Shown: one piece after another, positions 22,131-29,435 of the stretch | How positions within the stretch are numbered: position 1 is the first letter of the stretch | Layout of the letters: each line of letters begins with the position of its first letter | From: a bacterium | Lineage (GTDB): Bacteria > Patescibacteriota > Minisyncoccia > Phycocordibacterales > UBA12445 | Assembly (NCBI GenBank): GCA_030648005.1 | Contig: JAUSIP010000006.1 | Location: 1-32,619, forward strand | DNA: 32,619 nucleotides | Direction of reading: 5' to 3' | The notes under the pieces: model-generated | Database searches by the model: none | Seen by the model: only the letters and a program-made list of their open reading frames with translations | What the model was told of the DNA's origin: nothing | Made by a program: the position numbers and the translations under genes

Positions 22131-22724
22131 ATGCAAGAAACATCTAAATGCAGAAAAATTAGAGAATCAAACGGCGATTTCAATAAATATTTACGAGGAA
22201 GTGGTATTGATATCGGCGCGGGCGACGATCCGCTTGTTATACCAAATGGCATAGTCACTCCCTGGGACAAAAATTCCGGAGATGCAGAAGTGATGTCCGG
22301 AGTATCAGACAATTCATACGACTTCGTATATTCCTCCCACTGCCTTGAGCACATGCGGAGCGTCCCGAGAGCGCTTCAGAATTGGGCGCGAATCCTTCGT
22401 CCGGATGGATTTTTATATATCGTAATACCAGATTATATTTTGTATGAGAAGATGCGCTGGCCTTCACTCTTTAATCCCGACCACAAACAATCATTCTCGC
22501 CCATAATCACCCGCGATATGACAGGCAGGGAAAATCACCATCACCTCGAACAAGATCTCGCACCAATCCTTAATAGCCTAGCTTTCCGTATTATAGAGCG
22601 CAGAGTGGAAGATTATGGTTTTGATTACAACAAAGGAGTTGAAGACCAAACACTTGGAGAAGCAACGGCACAACTCTGCCTCATCGCCCAAAAAAATGTT
22701 CGAAGACCGACTTCGAACATCTAA
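22131..22724 (+). CDS. SAM-dependent methyltransferase (type 11-like)
   Basis: A 197-residue class I methyltransferase. Motif I is GIDIGAGDDPL (about residues 25-35). YDFVYSSHCLEHMRSVPRALQNWARILRPDGFLYIVIPDYILYEK (about 64-108) carries the post-I and motif III features of the type 11 family. A His cluster (GRENHHHLEQDL) is distinctive. It is cytoplasmic. The C-terminus (NVRRPTSNI) is encoded by a REP palindrome that runs into the stop, which overlaps that of the convergent transposase gene. It follows the GT9-like gene, so a role in glycan modification is likely; the substrate is unknown. Confidence 0.83.
   Translation: MQETSKCRKIRESNGDFNKYLRGSGIDIGAGDDPLVIPNGIVTPWDKNSGDAEVMSGVSDNSYDFVYSSHCLEHMRSVPRALQNWARILRPDGFLYIVIPDYILYEKMRWPSLFNPDHKQSFSPIITRDMTGRENHHHLEQDLAPILNSLAFRIIERRVEDYGFDYNKGVEDQTLGEATAQLCLIAQKNVRRPTSNI
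22696..22720. repeat. REP palindrome, copy 3 (3' side of RAYT gene)
   Basis: ATGTTCGAAG-ACCGA-CTTCGAACAT with perfect 10-bp arms. It encodes the last residues of the methyltransferase and directly abuts the stop codon of the RAYT gene. Confidence 0.92.
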
Positions 22725-23422
22725 TCAAGAAGAATATTTTGGATCTCAGTATCACTTCCTTCTTTGAGCCATTCAATAACCTCCTGACGATATATGTCCG
22801 GAGATTTAAATATATCGCTTATAAAACTCTGTTCAATAAGCGAGGGAAAATTCTTTTTTCCACAATAATCCTGAAAACTGCTCCAACGGTATGAATCAAG
22901 AAACGCAAGAAGCTCCTTGTTGTTGGTGTCTGGCACCAAATCACATGGATTAAGGTGAATATAATGCGGAAGATATAAAAAATGTTCTTCACGACTCACA
23001 TGTTTAAATTTATAAACACCTTGGAACAAGGGGCCAACTCGGTCTCGAGCCAAATTAAAAGCATTTACATAGCCGGTTCCAACTTTCCGCATAAAAGTAG
23101 GGATGCCATTATCTACAAGTTGACGCAACATAAGGTGAAAATGATTGGGCATCAAACACCATGCCAAAATTTCCACCAATTTTGCCCTCTTTTTCACACC
23201 CGATGTTCCTGATGTTCGAAGTCGGTCTTCGAACTTATCGGTTAATTTATCATAACGAGGAAGACGGCGCTCGGTATTAGCAGCAGGCTTACTATCATTA
23301 AACTCCCAAAGACAGTGGGCAAAACGCGCATAGTCTCCTGTATCCAGAAAAATAACGCGCTTTTCCACGCCACGATTATAGACATGATAGATCTCGCCGG
23401 TTACCGGCTTTTCCCGTTCCAT
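22721..23422 (-). CDS. REP-associated tyrosine transposase (RAYT, Y1/TnpA_REP family)
   Basis: A 233-residue protein from the ATG at 23422 (MEREKPVTGEIYHVYNRGVEKRVIF...). The track's 255-residue start lies inside a REP and adds a non-homologous leader. YHVYNRG is the usual opening of the family. LAWCLMPNHFHLML contains the HUH metal-binding pair (HFH), and the helix TFMRKVGTGYVNAFNLARDRVGPLFQGVYK carries the catalytic Tyr (YVNAFN). These enzymes nick and join single-stranded DNA at REP hairpins. A REP copy lies in frame between the N-terminal part and the HUH motif (KFEDRLRTSG), where the family normally has a variable loop, so the gene may still be functional. Confidence 0.92.
   Translation of the reverse strand: MEREKPVTGEIYHVYNRGVEKRVIFLDTGDYARFAHCLWEFNDSKPAANTERRLPRYDKLTDKFEDRLRTSGTSGVKKRAKLVEILAWCLMPNHFHLMLRQLVDNGIPTFMRKVGTGYVNAFNLARDRVGPLFQGVYKFKHVSREEHFLYLPHYIHLNPCDLVPDTNNKELLAFLDSYRWSSFQDYCGKKNFPSLIEQSFISDIFKSPDIYRQEVIEWLKEGSDTEIQNILLD
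23212..23236. repeat. REP palindrome, copy 4 (inside the RAYT ORF)
   Basis: ATGTTCGAAG-TCGGT-CTTCGAACTT, inverted relative to the flanking copies. The arms match over 8 bp, and the last two bases differ from the other copies. On the coding strand it is read as FEDRLRTS, with no frameshift or stop. Confidence 0.88.
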
Positions 23423-23463
23423 GTCGGTGAGTATATAGTAAACGGATCTTAGTGTATATAGAT

Positions 23464-23488
23464 ATGTTCGAAGACCGACTTCGAACAT
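23464..23488. repeat. REP palindrome, copy 5 (5' side of RAYT gene)
   Basis: ATGTTCGAAG-ACCGA-CTTCGAACAT with perfect 10-bp arms, extended by one T/A pair. It lies about 40 bp upstream of the chosen RAYT start and 14 bp beyond the stop of the RCC1 gene. Confidence 0.92.
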
Positions 23489-23502
23489 AGTGAAAGGCGG
23501 TT

Positions 23503-26500
23503 TTATGCAGTATCTAGGATGCCGGTTGTGTGGACAGCCCCGCCGGAGATAGAGATCCAGTTGGCCTTTGCGCCGATTTGAACAGGAGAGGATCTGTTGG
23601 TAGTACTAGAGTCACCGAGTTGTCCGGAGGCGTTTAGCCCCCATGCCCAAGCCTGGCTGTTAGTCTTTAATGCCAATGAATGAGACTGGCCACTTGCTAC
23701 AGATGCCCAGGTGGTCAAGGTGCCGATCTGGACTGGAGAAGATTTATTGACAACGGTGCCATCGCCGAGTTGTCCGACATCATTCTTCCCCCACGACCAA
23801 ACAGTGGAGTCAGTTTTACGCGCTAATGAGTGGTAGCGACCTCCTGCAACGCTAGCCCAATCGGTCAGGGTGCCGATCTTGACAGGTGAGGAACCAGGAG
23901 TGACATCGCCGAGTGCACCAGAGGTGTTATTACCCCATGCCCACAAAGTAGAGTCGGTTTTGGTAGCAAGAGCGTGGCAATGGCCAGCTGACACACTAGC
24001 CCAGTCAGTCAAAGTGCCGATCTTAACAGGAGAAGAACGGACTGTGGCGGAATTATCGCCAACTTGACCATGAGTGTTCTGGCCCCAGGCCCAGATAGTA
24101 GAATCTGTCTTGCGAGCGATAGAAAAATACAGCCCCCCAGCCACGCTTGCCCAGTCGGTCAGGGTGCCGACTTGAGTGGGAGAAGATCTGTTTGCAGTAT
24201 TACCAACACCGAGCATACCTACACTATTATATCCCCACGTCCAAAGAGTAGAGTCGGTTTTGACAGCCATAGAGTGATTGACTCCGGCCGCAACACTAGC
24301 CCAGTCGGTCAAAGTCCCAACCTGAACAGGCGAGGATTTAGCGACAGTAGTGCCGTCACCTATATGTCCCAAGTCATTCCTTCCCCATACCCAAATAGTA
24401 GAATCGGTCTTGCGAGCGATAGAGTGGTAAATTCCTCCGTCCACGCTTGCCCAATCGGTCAGAGTACCAACCTGAACAGGAGAAGATTTACCGACGGTGG
24501 TGCCGATACCGAGCTGGCCAGAGCCGTTGGATCCCCAAGTCCAGAGAGTGGAGTCAGTTTTAACGGCTAGAGAGTGGGAATAACCCGTTCCAATATTACT
24601 AGCCCAGTCGGTCAATGTGCCAATCTGAACTGGAGAGGAACTGTTAGCAGCTGTGCCATCACCACGCTGGCCGGATGCGCCGGCGCCCCATGCCCAGATG
24701 GTGGAGTCGGTTTTGGTGGCGAGGGAGTAGTAAATACCCGCTGTCAGACTGGCCCAGGTGGTCAGAGTGCCGATCTGGATGGGGGAAGATTTGTTGACAG
24801 TAGTGCCGTCACCAATCTGACCAAAATTATTCTTGCCCCATGCCCAGATGGTGGAGTCGGTTTTGCGGGCGAGGGAGTGTAGCTGACCACCAGAAACATT
24901 GGCCCATGTCGTTAAGACGCCAATCTGAACAGGAGAAGACCTGACGGAAATAAGTTCTGTTATCCTTGAGTCTCCCAACGCGCCACAGATGTTAGAACCC
25001 CACGACCAGATGGTGGAATCGGTTTTGGTAGCAAGGGAGTGACAATTACCCCCCGCTGCGCTAGCCCAGTCTGTCAAGGTGCCAACTTGAACAGGAGAAG
25101 ACCTGTCTGTAAGGGTACCGTCCCCAAGTTGACCGGAAGCATTCTTTCCCCACGACCAAAGAGTAGAGTCGGTTTTCAGGGCAAGAGAGTGGCAAAACCC
25201 ACCCGACACACTGGCCCAGTCGGTTAGGGTGCCGACCTGTACTGGAGAGGACTTGTTAACAGTGGTACCATCACCCATCTGTCCCGAACTGTTCAGCCCC
25301 CAAGACCAAATGGTGGAGTCGGTTTTACGAGCGAGGGAATGAAGGCCTCCGGCCGACACGCTGGCCCAGGTGGTCAGAGTGCCGATCTGGACAGGAGAAT
25401 TTTTGTCAACAGTTGTACCATCACCAAGCTGACCGGAAGCATTCAGACCCCACGACCAGATGGTGGAGTCGGTTTTACGGGCGAGATCATGGAAATTAAA
25501 AGTTGATACAGTTGACCAGTCGGTTAATGTACCAACTTGAAGTGGGGAGAAGCCAGGGATGACATCGCCGATCTGGCCGGAGCTGTTAAGTCCCCATGCC
25601 CAGAGAGTGGCATCGGTTTTAGCGGCGAGAGAATGGTAGTTACCACCCGCGACACTGGCCCAGGTGGTCAGGGTGCCAACCTTGACAGGAGACGACTTGT
25701 TGACAGTTGTGCCGTCGCCGAGCTGACCTGAGGTATTTAATCCCCAGGTCCAGATAGTAGAATCGGTTTTGTGGGCGAGAGAATGTGATATACCAGCAGC
25801 AAGAACAGACCAGTCAGTGAGTGTCCCTATTTGTCGTGGTGATGTGATGGCACCGAGGAAAATATTACCGAGTTGACCGACACTGTTCGATCCCCACAAC
25901 CAGATGGTGGAGTCGGTTTTTATAGCCAAGGAGTGATGCCACCCCGCAGCCACATTGGCCCAGGTGGTCAGAGTGCCGATCTGGACGGGAGAGGACTTAT
26001 TGACGGTTGTACCGTCGCCGAGTTGTCCAAGATTACTCGCTCCCCACGCCCAGAGAGTGGAATCAGTTTTTGTAGCAAGAGATTGATAACGCCCAGCTGC
26101 TATATTGGCCCAGTCGGTCAAAGTACCAATCTTAACAGGAGAAGAACGAACGGTAGCAGTGCCATCACCGAGCTGTCCAGAAACATTCTGTCCCCACGCC
26201 CAGAGGGTGGAGTCAGTTTTGCGGGCAAGGGAGTAACGAATCCCCGGTACGACAATAGCCCAGTCGGTCAGAGTACCGATCTGTACAGGAGAGGACTTAC
26301 CGACAGCAGTACCGATGCCGAGTTGACCTTCAGCATTCCTCCCCCACGCCCATGCAGTGGAATCAGTTTTGCGAGCAAGGGAGAAGTAACGCCCTCCTGC
26401 TATATCAGCCCAAGTGGTCAAAGTTCCGATCTGAATGGGGGAGGATTTGTTAACAGTGGTGCCGTCGCCGAGCTCACCCTGGGCATTCGCTCCCCACGAC

Positions 26501-27789
26501 CAGATGGTAGAGTCGGTTTTACGGGCAACGGAAGAAAAATAATATCCCGCCGCTACACTGGCCCAATCGGTCAAGGTGCCGATCTGAATAGGAGAAGACT
26601 TATTGACAGTGGTGCCGTCGCCTAGCTGGCCAATATTATTTCTACCCCACGACCAGATAGTGGAATCAGTTTTATGAGCTATAGAGTGAGATGACCCAGA
26701 CACACTAGCCCAGTCAGCCAAGGTACCGATCTGGGTGGGAGAGGATTTGTTCGCCGTGGTGCCATCACCTAGTTGGCCGACAGTATTCGACCCCCACGTC
26801 CAGATAGTTGAATCCGTTTTACGGGCAATAGAGTGGTAAACTCCTCCCGCTATATTGGCCCAAGTGGTCAAGAGGCCAACCTGACCTGGAGAAGATGTAT
26901 TAGCAGTAGTGGTCACAACAGGCACTGTCGGATCTCCCAGCTGACCAACACTAGTACTCCCCCACCCCCAGATTGTACTGTCTGTCTTAACCGCTAGAGA
27001 GTGCGATCCGCCGGCATATATTGCAGCCCAGGTGGTCAAAGTACCGATCTGCACAGGAGAAGATTTATTAACAGTAGTACCATCACCAAGTTCACCCGAA
27101 GCGTTCAGTCCCCACGACCAGATAGTGGCATCAGTTTTACGGGCGAGGGAGTGTGAGCCTCCTCCCGACACACTAGCCCAGTCTGTCAGAGTACCGATCT
27201 GAACTGGAGATGACTTAGCTACAGTAGTGCCGTCACCAAGTGGGCCAACAACGTTCCTTCCCCACGACCATATGGTGGAGTCAGTCTTGCGAGCAAGAGA
27301 GTGATAAAATCCACCATCCACACTGGCCCAAGTGGTTAGAGTGCCAATCTGCACAGGAGAGGATTTGTTGACGGTTGTACCGTCACCCAGTGTACCGGAG
27401 CTGTTCCTACCCCACGACCAGATGGTGGAGTCGGTTTTGCGGGCGAGAGAGTGAGAACTACCCGCCCACACACTAGCCCAGGTGACCAAAGCACCGATCT
27501 GAACAGGAGAGGATTTATTGACAGTGGTGCCATCACCGAGCTGGCCGCAATTATTCTGCCCCCATGACCAGATAGTGGAATCAGTTTTGGTAGCGAGTGA
27601 ATAACGAGCCCCTCCCGCCGCACTGGCCCAATTGGTCAAAGTTCCGACTTGAACAGGAGAAGATCTGTTTGCAGCATCTACTGTAGTCGCAATTCCCAAC
27701 TGCCCCGACAAGTTTGATCCCCAGGAGAAAAGACCTTCGACTGCTGCCACCACGGCCGACACCATCATCATTAACCTGTTGCTTAACAT
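23503..27789 (-). CDS. Giant RCC1-repeat (beta-propeller) protein, about 28 repeats
   Basis: A 1428-residue protein made almost entirely of about 28 RCC1-like repeats of 50-51 residues. The consensus is SLARKTDSTIWSWGxNxxGQLGDGTTVNKSSPVQIGTLTxWASVxGG; I counted 27 KTD(S/A) or KTN units plus one incomplete N-terminal copy. Each RCC1 repeat normally forms one propeller blade, so 28 would fit four seven-bladed propellers. The N-terminus (MLSNRLMMMVSAVVAAVEG) is hydrophobic and may be an atypical export signal, but lacks basic residues beyond one Arg. No catalytic domain, membrane anchor or sorting signal is visible. RCC1 repeats usually bind proteins. Repeats vary in spacer length at a few points (VVTTTANTSSP, NIFLGAITSP). 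It has a separate promoter. Confidence 0.92.
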   Translation of the reverse strand: MLSNRLMMMVSAVVAAVEGLFSWGSNLSGQLGIATTVDAANRSSPVQVGTLTNWASAAGGARYSLATKTDSTIWSWGQNNCGQLGDGTTVNKSSPVQIGALVTWASVWAGSSHSLARKTDSTIWSWGRNSSGTLGDGTTVNKSSPVQIGTLTTWASVDGGFYHSLARKTDSTIWSWGRNVVGPLGDGTTVAKSSPVQIGTLTDWASVSGGGSHSLARKTDATIWSWGLNASGELGDGTTVNKSSPVQIGTLTTWAAIYAGGSHSLAVKTDSTIWGWGSTSVGQLGDPTVPVVTTTANTSSPGQVGLLTTWANIAGGVYHSIARKTDSTIWTWGSNTVGQLGDGTTANKSSPTQIGTLADWASVSGSSHSIAHKTDSTIWSWGRNNIGQLGDGTTVNKSSPIQIGTLTDWASVAAGYYFSSVARKTDSTIWSWGANAQGELGDGTTVNKSSPIQIGTLTTWADIAGGRYFSLARKTDSTAWAWGRNAEGQLGIGTAVGKSSPVQIGTLTDWAIVVPGIRYSLARKTDSTLWAWGQNVSGQLGDGTATVRSSPVKIGTLTDWANIAAGRYQSLATKTDSTLWAWGASNLGQLGDGTTVNKSSPVQIGTLTTWANVAAGWHHSLAIKTDSTIWLWGSNSVGQLGNIFLGAITSPRQIGTLTDWSVLAAGISHSLAHKTDSTIWTWGLNTSGQLGDGTTVNKSSPVKVGTLTTWASVAGGNYHSLAAKTDATLWAWGLNSSGQIGDVIPGFSPLQVGTLTDWSTVSTFNFHDLARKTDSTIWSWGLNASGQLGDGTTVDKNSPVQIGTLTTWASVSAGGLHSLARKTDSTIWSWGLNSSGQMGDGTTVNKSSPVQVGTLTDWASVSGGFCHSLALKTDSTLWSWGKNASGQLGDGTLTDRSSPVQVGTLTDWASAAGGNCHSLATKTDSTIWSWGSNICGALGDSRITELISVRSSPVQIGVLTTWANVSGGQLHSLARKTDSTIWAWGKNNFGQIGDGTTVNKSSPIQIGTLTTWASLTAGIYYSLATKTDSTIWAWGAGASGQRGDGTAANSSSPVQIGTLTDWASNIGTGYSHSLAVKTDSTLWTWGSNGSGQLGIGTTVGKSSPVQVGTLTDWASVDGGIYHSIARKTDSTIWVWGRNDLGHIGDGTTVAKSSPVQVGTLTDWASVAAGVNHSMAVKTDSTLWTWGYNSVGMLGVGNTANRSSPTQVGTLTDWASVAGGLYFSIARKTDSTIWAWGQNTHGQVGDNSATVRSSPVKIGTLTDWASVSAGHCHALATKTDSTLWAWGNNTSGALGDVTPGSSPVKIGTLTDWASVAGGRYHSLARKTDSTVWSWGKNDVGQLGDGTVVNKSSPVQIGTLTTWASVASGQSHSLALKTNSQAWAWGLNASGQLGDSSTTNRSSPVQIGAKANWISISGGAVHTTGILDTA

Positions 27790-27800
27790 AGTTTGATTTA

Positions 27801-27828
27801 ATTATATCTCTCTATTTATACAAATCAA
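27801..27828 (-). promoter_or_regulatory. Putative promoter of the RCC1 gene
   Basis: On the minus strand TTGATT (27828-27823) and TATAAT (27806-27801) have 16-bp spacing. The ATG at 27789 follows 11 nt later with no Shine-Dalgarno sequence. The same TTGATT-16 bp spacing is seen before tRNA-Lys. Confidence 0.5.
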
Positions 27829-27856
27829 AATATAATCTGTGCACAGCACGAAGTTA

Positions 27857-27941
27857 GAGAATTTTCAATTTTTAATTTGCAATTTTCAATCAATTTTTAA
27901 TGTTTCAATGAATAAATTTTTAAACGTTAGAATTGAAAATT
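27857..27941. repeat. AT-rich MITE-like inverted repeat, copy 3 (shortened)
   Basis: GAGAATTTTCAATTTTTAATTTGCAATTTTCAATCAATTTTTAATGTTTCAATG is nearly identical to copy 4 at its left end. The right half is diverged and about 30 bp shorter, ending GAATTGAAAATT. It lies directly before the four-helix-bundle gene. Confidence 0.8.
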
Positions 27942-27969
27942 ACTTATCAATGTGGTAGCTTCAGAAGTT

Positions 27970-28323
27970 ATGGATGGGATAAAATACGATCTTGAAGAAA
28001 GAACGGCTATGTATGGAGAGGGAATAATTAAGTTCTGTAGGGGTATCATAAAAGACACTATTAATTCGCCTCTTATAAGCCAACTCATTCGTTCTGGAAC
28101 AAGTGTAGGCGCTAACTATATGGAAGCAAACGGTGCCAGTTCTAAAAAAGACTTCAGAAACAAAATATTTATTTGTAAAAAAGAAGCACAAGAAACAAAA
28201 CATTGGCTTCGAATGATCTCAACGGCAAGTCCAGAATACAGCGATCCAGCAAGGAAATTATGGAAGGAAACACAAGAATTAACCCTTATTTTTCAAAAGA
28301 TATTAACATCGTGTAGAGAATAA
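27970..28323 (+). CDS. Four-helix-bundle protein (23S rRNA-intervening-sequence/Avd-like family)
   Basis: A 117-residue protein (MDGIKYDLEERTAMYGEGIIKFCRGII...). YDLEERT near the start, then LISQLIRSGTSVGANYMEANGASSKKDFRNKIFICKKEAQETKHWLRMI, are diagnostic of the S23/four-helix-bundle family common as stand-alone genes in CPR and Bacteroidota. The fold is helical and forms pentamers in structures known for the family; the role of stand-alone members is unclear. I prefer the ATG at 27970 to the GTG at 27952, because members often start shortly before YDLEERT, but either is possible. It lies between two MITE-like repeats, with the downstream one starting 1 bp after the stop. Confidence 0.88.
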   Translation: MDGIKYDLEERTAMYGEGIIKFCRGIIKDTINSPLISQLIRSGTSVGANYMEANGASSKKDFRNKIFICKKEAQETKHWLRMISTASPEYSDPARKLWKETQELTLIFQKILTSCRE

Positions 28324-28324
28324 G

Positions 28325-28444
28325 GAGAGAATTTTCAATTTTTAATTTGCAATTTTTAATCAATTTTTAATGTTTCAATGTTTAAAACATTGGTTCATTG
28401 GGACATTCACTGAAAATTAAAAATTGTAAATTGAAAATTCTCTC
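28325..28444. repeat. AT-rich MITE-like inverted repeat, copy 4 (fullest copy)
   Basis: It begins GAGAGAATTTTCAATTT and ends AAATTGAAAATTCTCTC, so the terminal arms are a perfect 17-bp inverted repeat. The inside has TTTCAATGTTTAAAACATTGG. It is about 120 bp and fills the convergent gap between the four-helix-bundle and phage-like genes, where it may also work as a terminator. Confidence 0.88.
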
Positions 28445-28445
28445 T

Positions 28446-28859
28446 TTACGCCGGAACAGCCATAGCAAGTCCCGCAGGAAAGCCGTACCAAGTTGTACCG
28501 GCATCAACGGTAAAAAATGTAAGGACATCTGTGCCGGTAGTGGCGGTAGTTGTAAGGGTTGGTTTTGTTCCCGCAGGGAACCTGACTGAAGTCGGCCAAG
28601 TGGCGAGACGACTTCCAGTGCCGTCTTGGATTAAAAGAAGGGTGAAGCTTCCCGCTATACCAGTCGCCGGAGGATTTGAAAAGGTGAAGGTGCAATTACC
28701 TGTCATGGTGATCTTAAGTACATTCCCGGCTTCGAGGTCGACTGTGTATGCAGTTGTTGAGTTAGCGGTTACGAGCGTCTCACCATAATCCTTAATAACA
28801 GGACGCTCCAGCCGTGCGTCTTCAAGTGAAACTCTATTTTTTGAAATTTTAATAGTCAT
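28446..28859 (-). CDS. Hypothetical protein resembling phage structural/appendage domains
   Basis: A 137-residue protein of mainly predicted beta structure: ERPVIKDYGETLVTANSTTAYTVDLEAGNVLKITMTGNCTFTFSNPPATG..., then SFTLLLIQDGTGSRLATWPTSVRFPAGTKPTLTTTATTGTDVLTFFTVDAGTTWYGF. The TWP..V.FP.GT.P.LT....T.DVLTFFTVD.GTTWYG pattern is one I associate with phage virion and tail-associated proteins; this is recognition from memory, not a search. There is no signal peptide. It lies 7 bp after the Tat-substrate gene and is probably co-transcribed with it. No other phage genes surround it, so it may be a domesticated domain or a small cellular relative. Confidence 0.68.
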   Translation of the reverse strand: MTIKISKNRVSLEDARLERPVIKDYGETLVTANSTTAYTVDLEAGNVLKITMTGNCTFTFSNPPATGIAGSFTLLLIQDGTGSRLATWPTSVRFPAGTKPTLTTTATTGTDVLTFFTVDAGTTWYGFPAGLAMAVPA

Positions 28860-28866
28860 GGTCTAT

Positions 28867-29103
28867 TTATATTCCATCCTTATCAATAATCAATATTTCG
28901 GCACCTTCCTCGTCAGAAAACTTAAGTTCCTTACCTGTCTCTACCATCTTAAAATTTTTAAAATCGGTTTCAGAAATGATTCTGTTTTGGGTAAAAAAAT
29001 TATATATCTTGCCTATCGCCAACACCCCCCCACCCATAGCAAGTATTTTTAAAAAGCGTCTTCTATCTATATTTAACAACTCATTATCCCACTTTTTCAT
29101 CAT
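28867..29103 (-). CDS. Small Tat-signal protein
   Basis: A 78-residue protein with a twin-arginine signal: NIDRRRFLKILAMGGGVLAIGKIYNFF (residues 11-37), where RRRFLK matches the RRxFLK consensus, followed by a hydrophobic stretch. There is no clear cleavage site, so the hydrophobic segment may stay as an anchor. The remaining 40 residues (ISETDFKNFKMVETGKELKFSDEEGAEILIIDKDG) are acidic and have no cofactor-binding motif I can see. It lies downstream of tatC and tatA on the same strand, separated by a MITE-like repeat, so it is a candidate dedicated substrate. Two adjacent ATG codons begin it. Its function is unknown. Confidence 0.78.
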   Translation of the reverse strand: MMKKWDNELLNIDRRRFLKILAMGGGVLAIGKIYNFFTQNRIISETDFKNFKMVETGKELKFSDEEGAEILIIDKDGI

Positions 29104-29117
29104 TATCTATTAAGGAA

Positions 29118-29227
29118 GCAATTTTTAATTTTACAATTTCCAATGAATTTTTAATGTTTCAATGTTTTAAACATTGGTTCATTGCGACATTGACTGAAAA
29201 TTAAAAATTGTAAATTTAAAATTCTCT
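29118..29227. repeat. AT-rich MITE-like inverted repeat, copy 5
   Basis: AATTTTTAATTTTACAATTTCCAATG...CAATGTTTTAAACATTGGTTCATTG...GAAAATTAAAAATTGTAAATTTAAAATTCTC. It lies between the Tat-substrate gene and tatA, starting about 14 bp upstream of the substrate start. Confidence 0.83.
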
Positions 29228-29236
29228 ATAATGCTC

Positions 29237-29422
29237 TTACTTCTTGCTCGGCCCGCTATTTTTGAGGTTTTTTAACTCCTCCTCGATCTCCATCTGGCCC
29301 TTCTTGAACTCCCCACCCAATCTGCCGGCTGTTTTGGCGAAACCAAGAAGATTTTTACCTCCAAAAAGAAGGCCGAACACAACCACAAGCAAGACTATTT
29401 CCGGTGTTCCTAATCCAAACAT
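29237..29422 (-). CDS. tatA: Sec-independent translocase protein TatA
   Basis: A 61-residue protein with the normal TatA/E layout: a short periplasmic N-terminus (MFGLGTPEIV), one membrane helix (LLVVVFGLLF), the FG hinge (LFGGKNL), an amphipathic helix (LGFAKTAGRLGGEFKKGQMEI), and a short charged tail. It oligomerises to form the Tat pore with TatC, moving folded proteins with RRxFLK signals across the cytoplasmic membrane. There is no separate tatB in the window, so TatA probably serves both roles, as in minimal TatAC systems. It starts 13 bp after tatC and is in the same operon. Confidence 0.92.
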   Translation of the reverse strand: MFGLGTPEIVLLVVVFGLLFGGKNLLGFAKTAGRLGGEFKKGQMEIEEELKNLKNSGPSKK

Positions 29423-29435
29423 ATTTTTATAATTA

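Larger units (their letters stand above)
22696..23488 (-). mobile_element. REP-RAYT-REP unit
   Basis: A RAYT transposase gene is bracketed by REP copies at 22696-22720 and 23464-23488, in the same orientation as judged by the ACCGA spacer, with a third inverted copy inside the ORF. This arrangement is the usual one for a RAYT gene and its cognate REP. Whether the whole unit moves is not shown by the sequence. Confidence 0.7.

Noticed and set aside
23423-23488. N-terminal extension of the RAYT ORF (MFEVGLRTYLYTLRSVYYILTD)
   Set aside because: The extra residues are encoded by a REP and its flank and do not match the family start; the ATG at 23422 begins directly before the conserved YHVYNRG.
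23870-26625. Several + strand ORFs rich in SPRPxSGVGF
   Set aside because: They are antisense shadows of the RCC1 repeats, and their repetition mirrors the minus-strand repeats.
23503-27789. Regular repeats of about 150 bp that could suggest a tandem repeat or CRISPR-like array
   Set aside because: They are in-frame protein repeats (RCC1) in a single open frame, and the spacing and length do not fit CRISPR.
27970-28323. Avd-like four-helix-bundle protein as part of a diversity-generating retroelement
   Set aside because: There is no reverse transcriptase and no template/variable repeat pair in the window; stand-alone S23-like genes are common in CPR.
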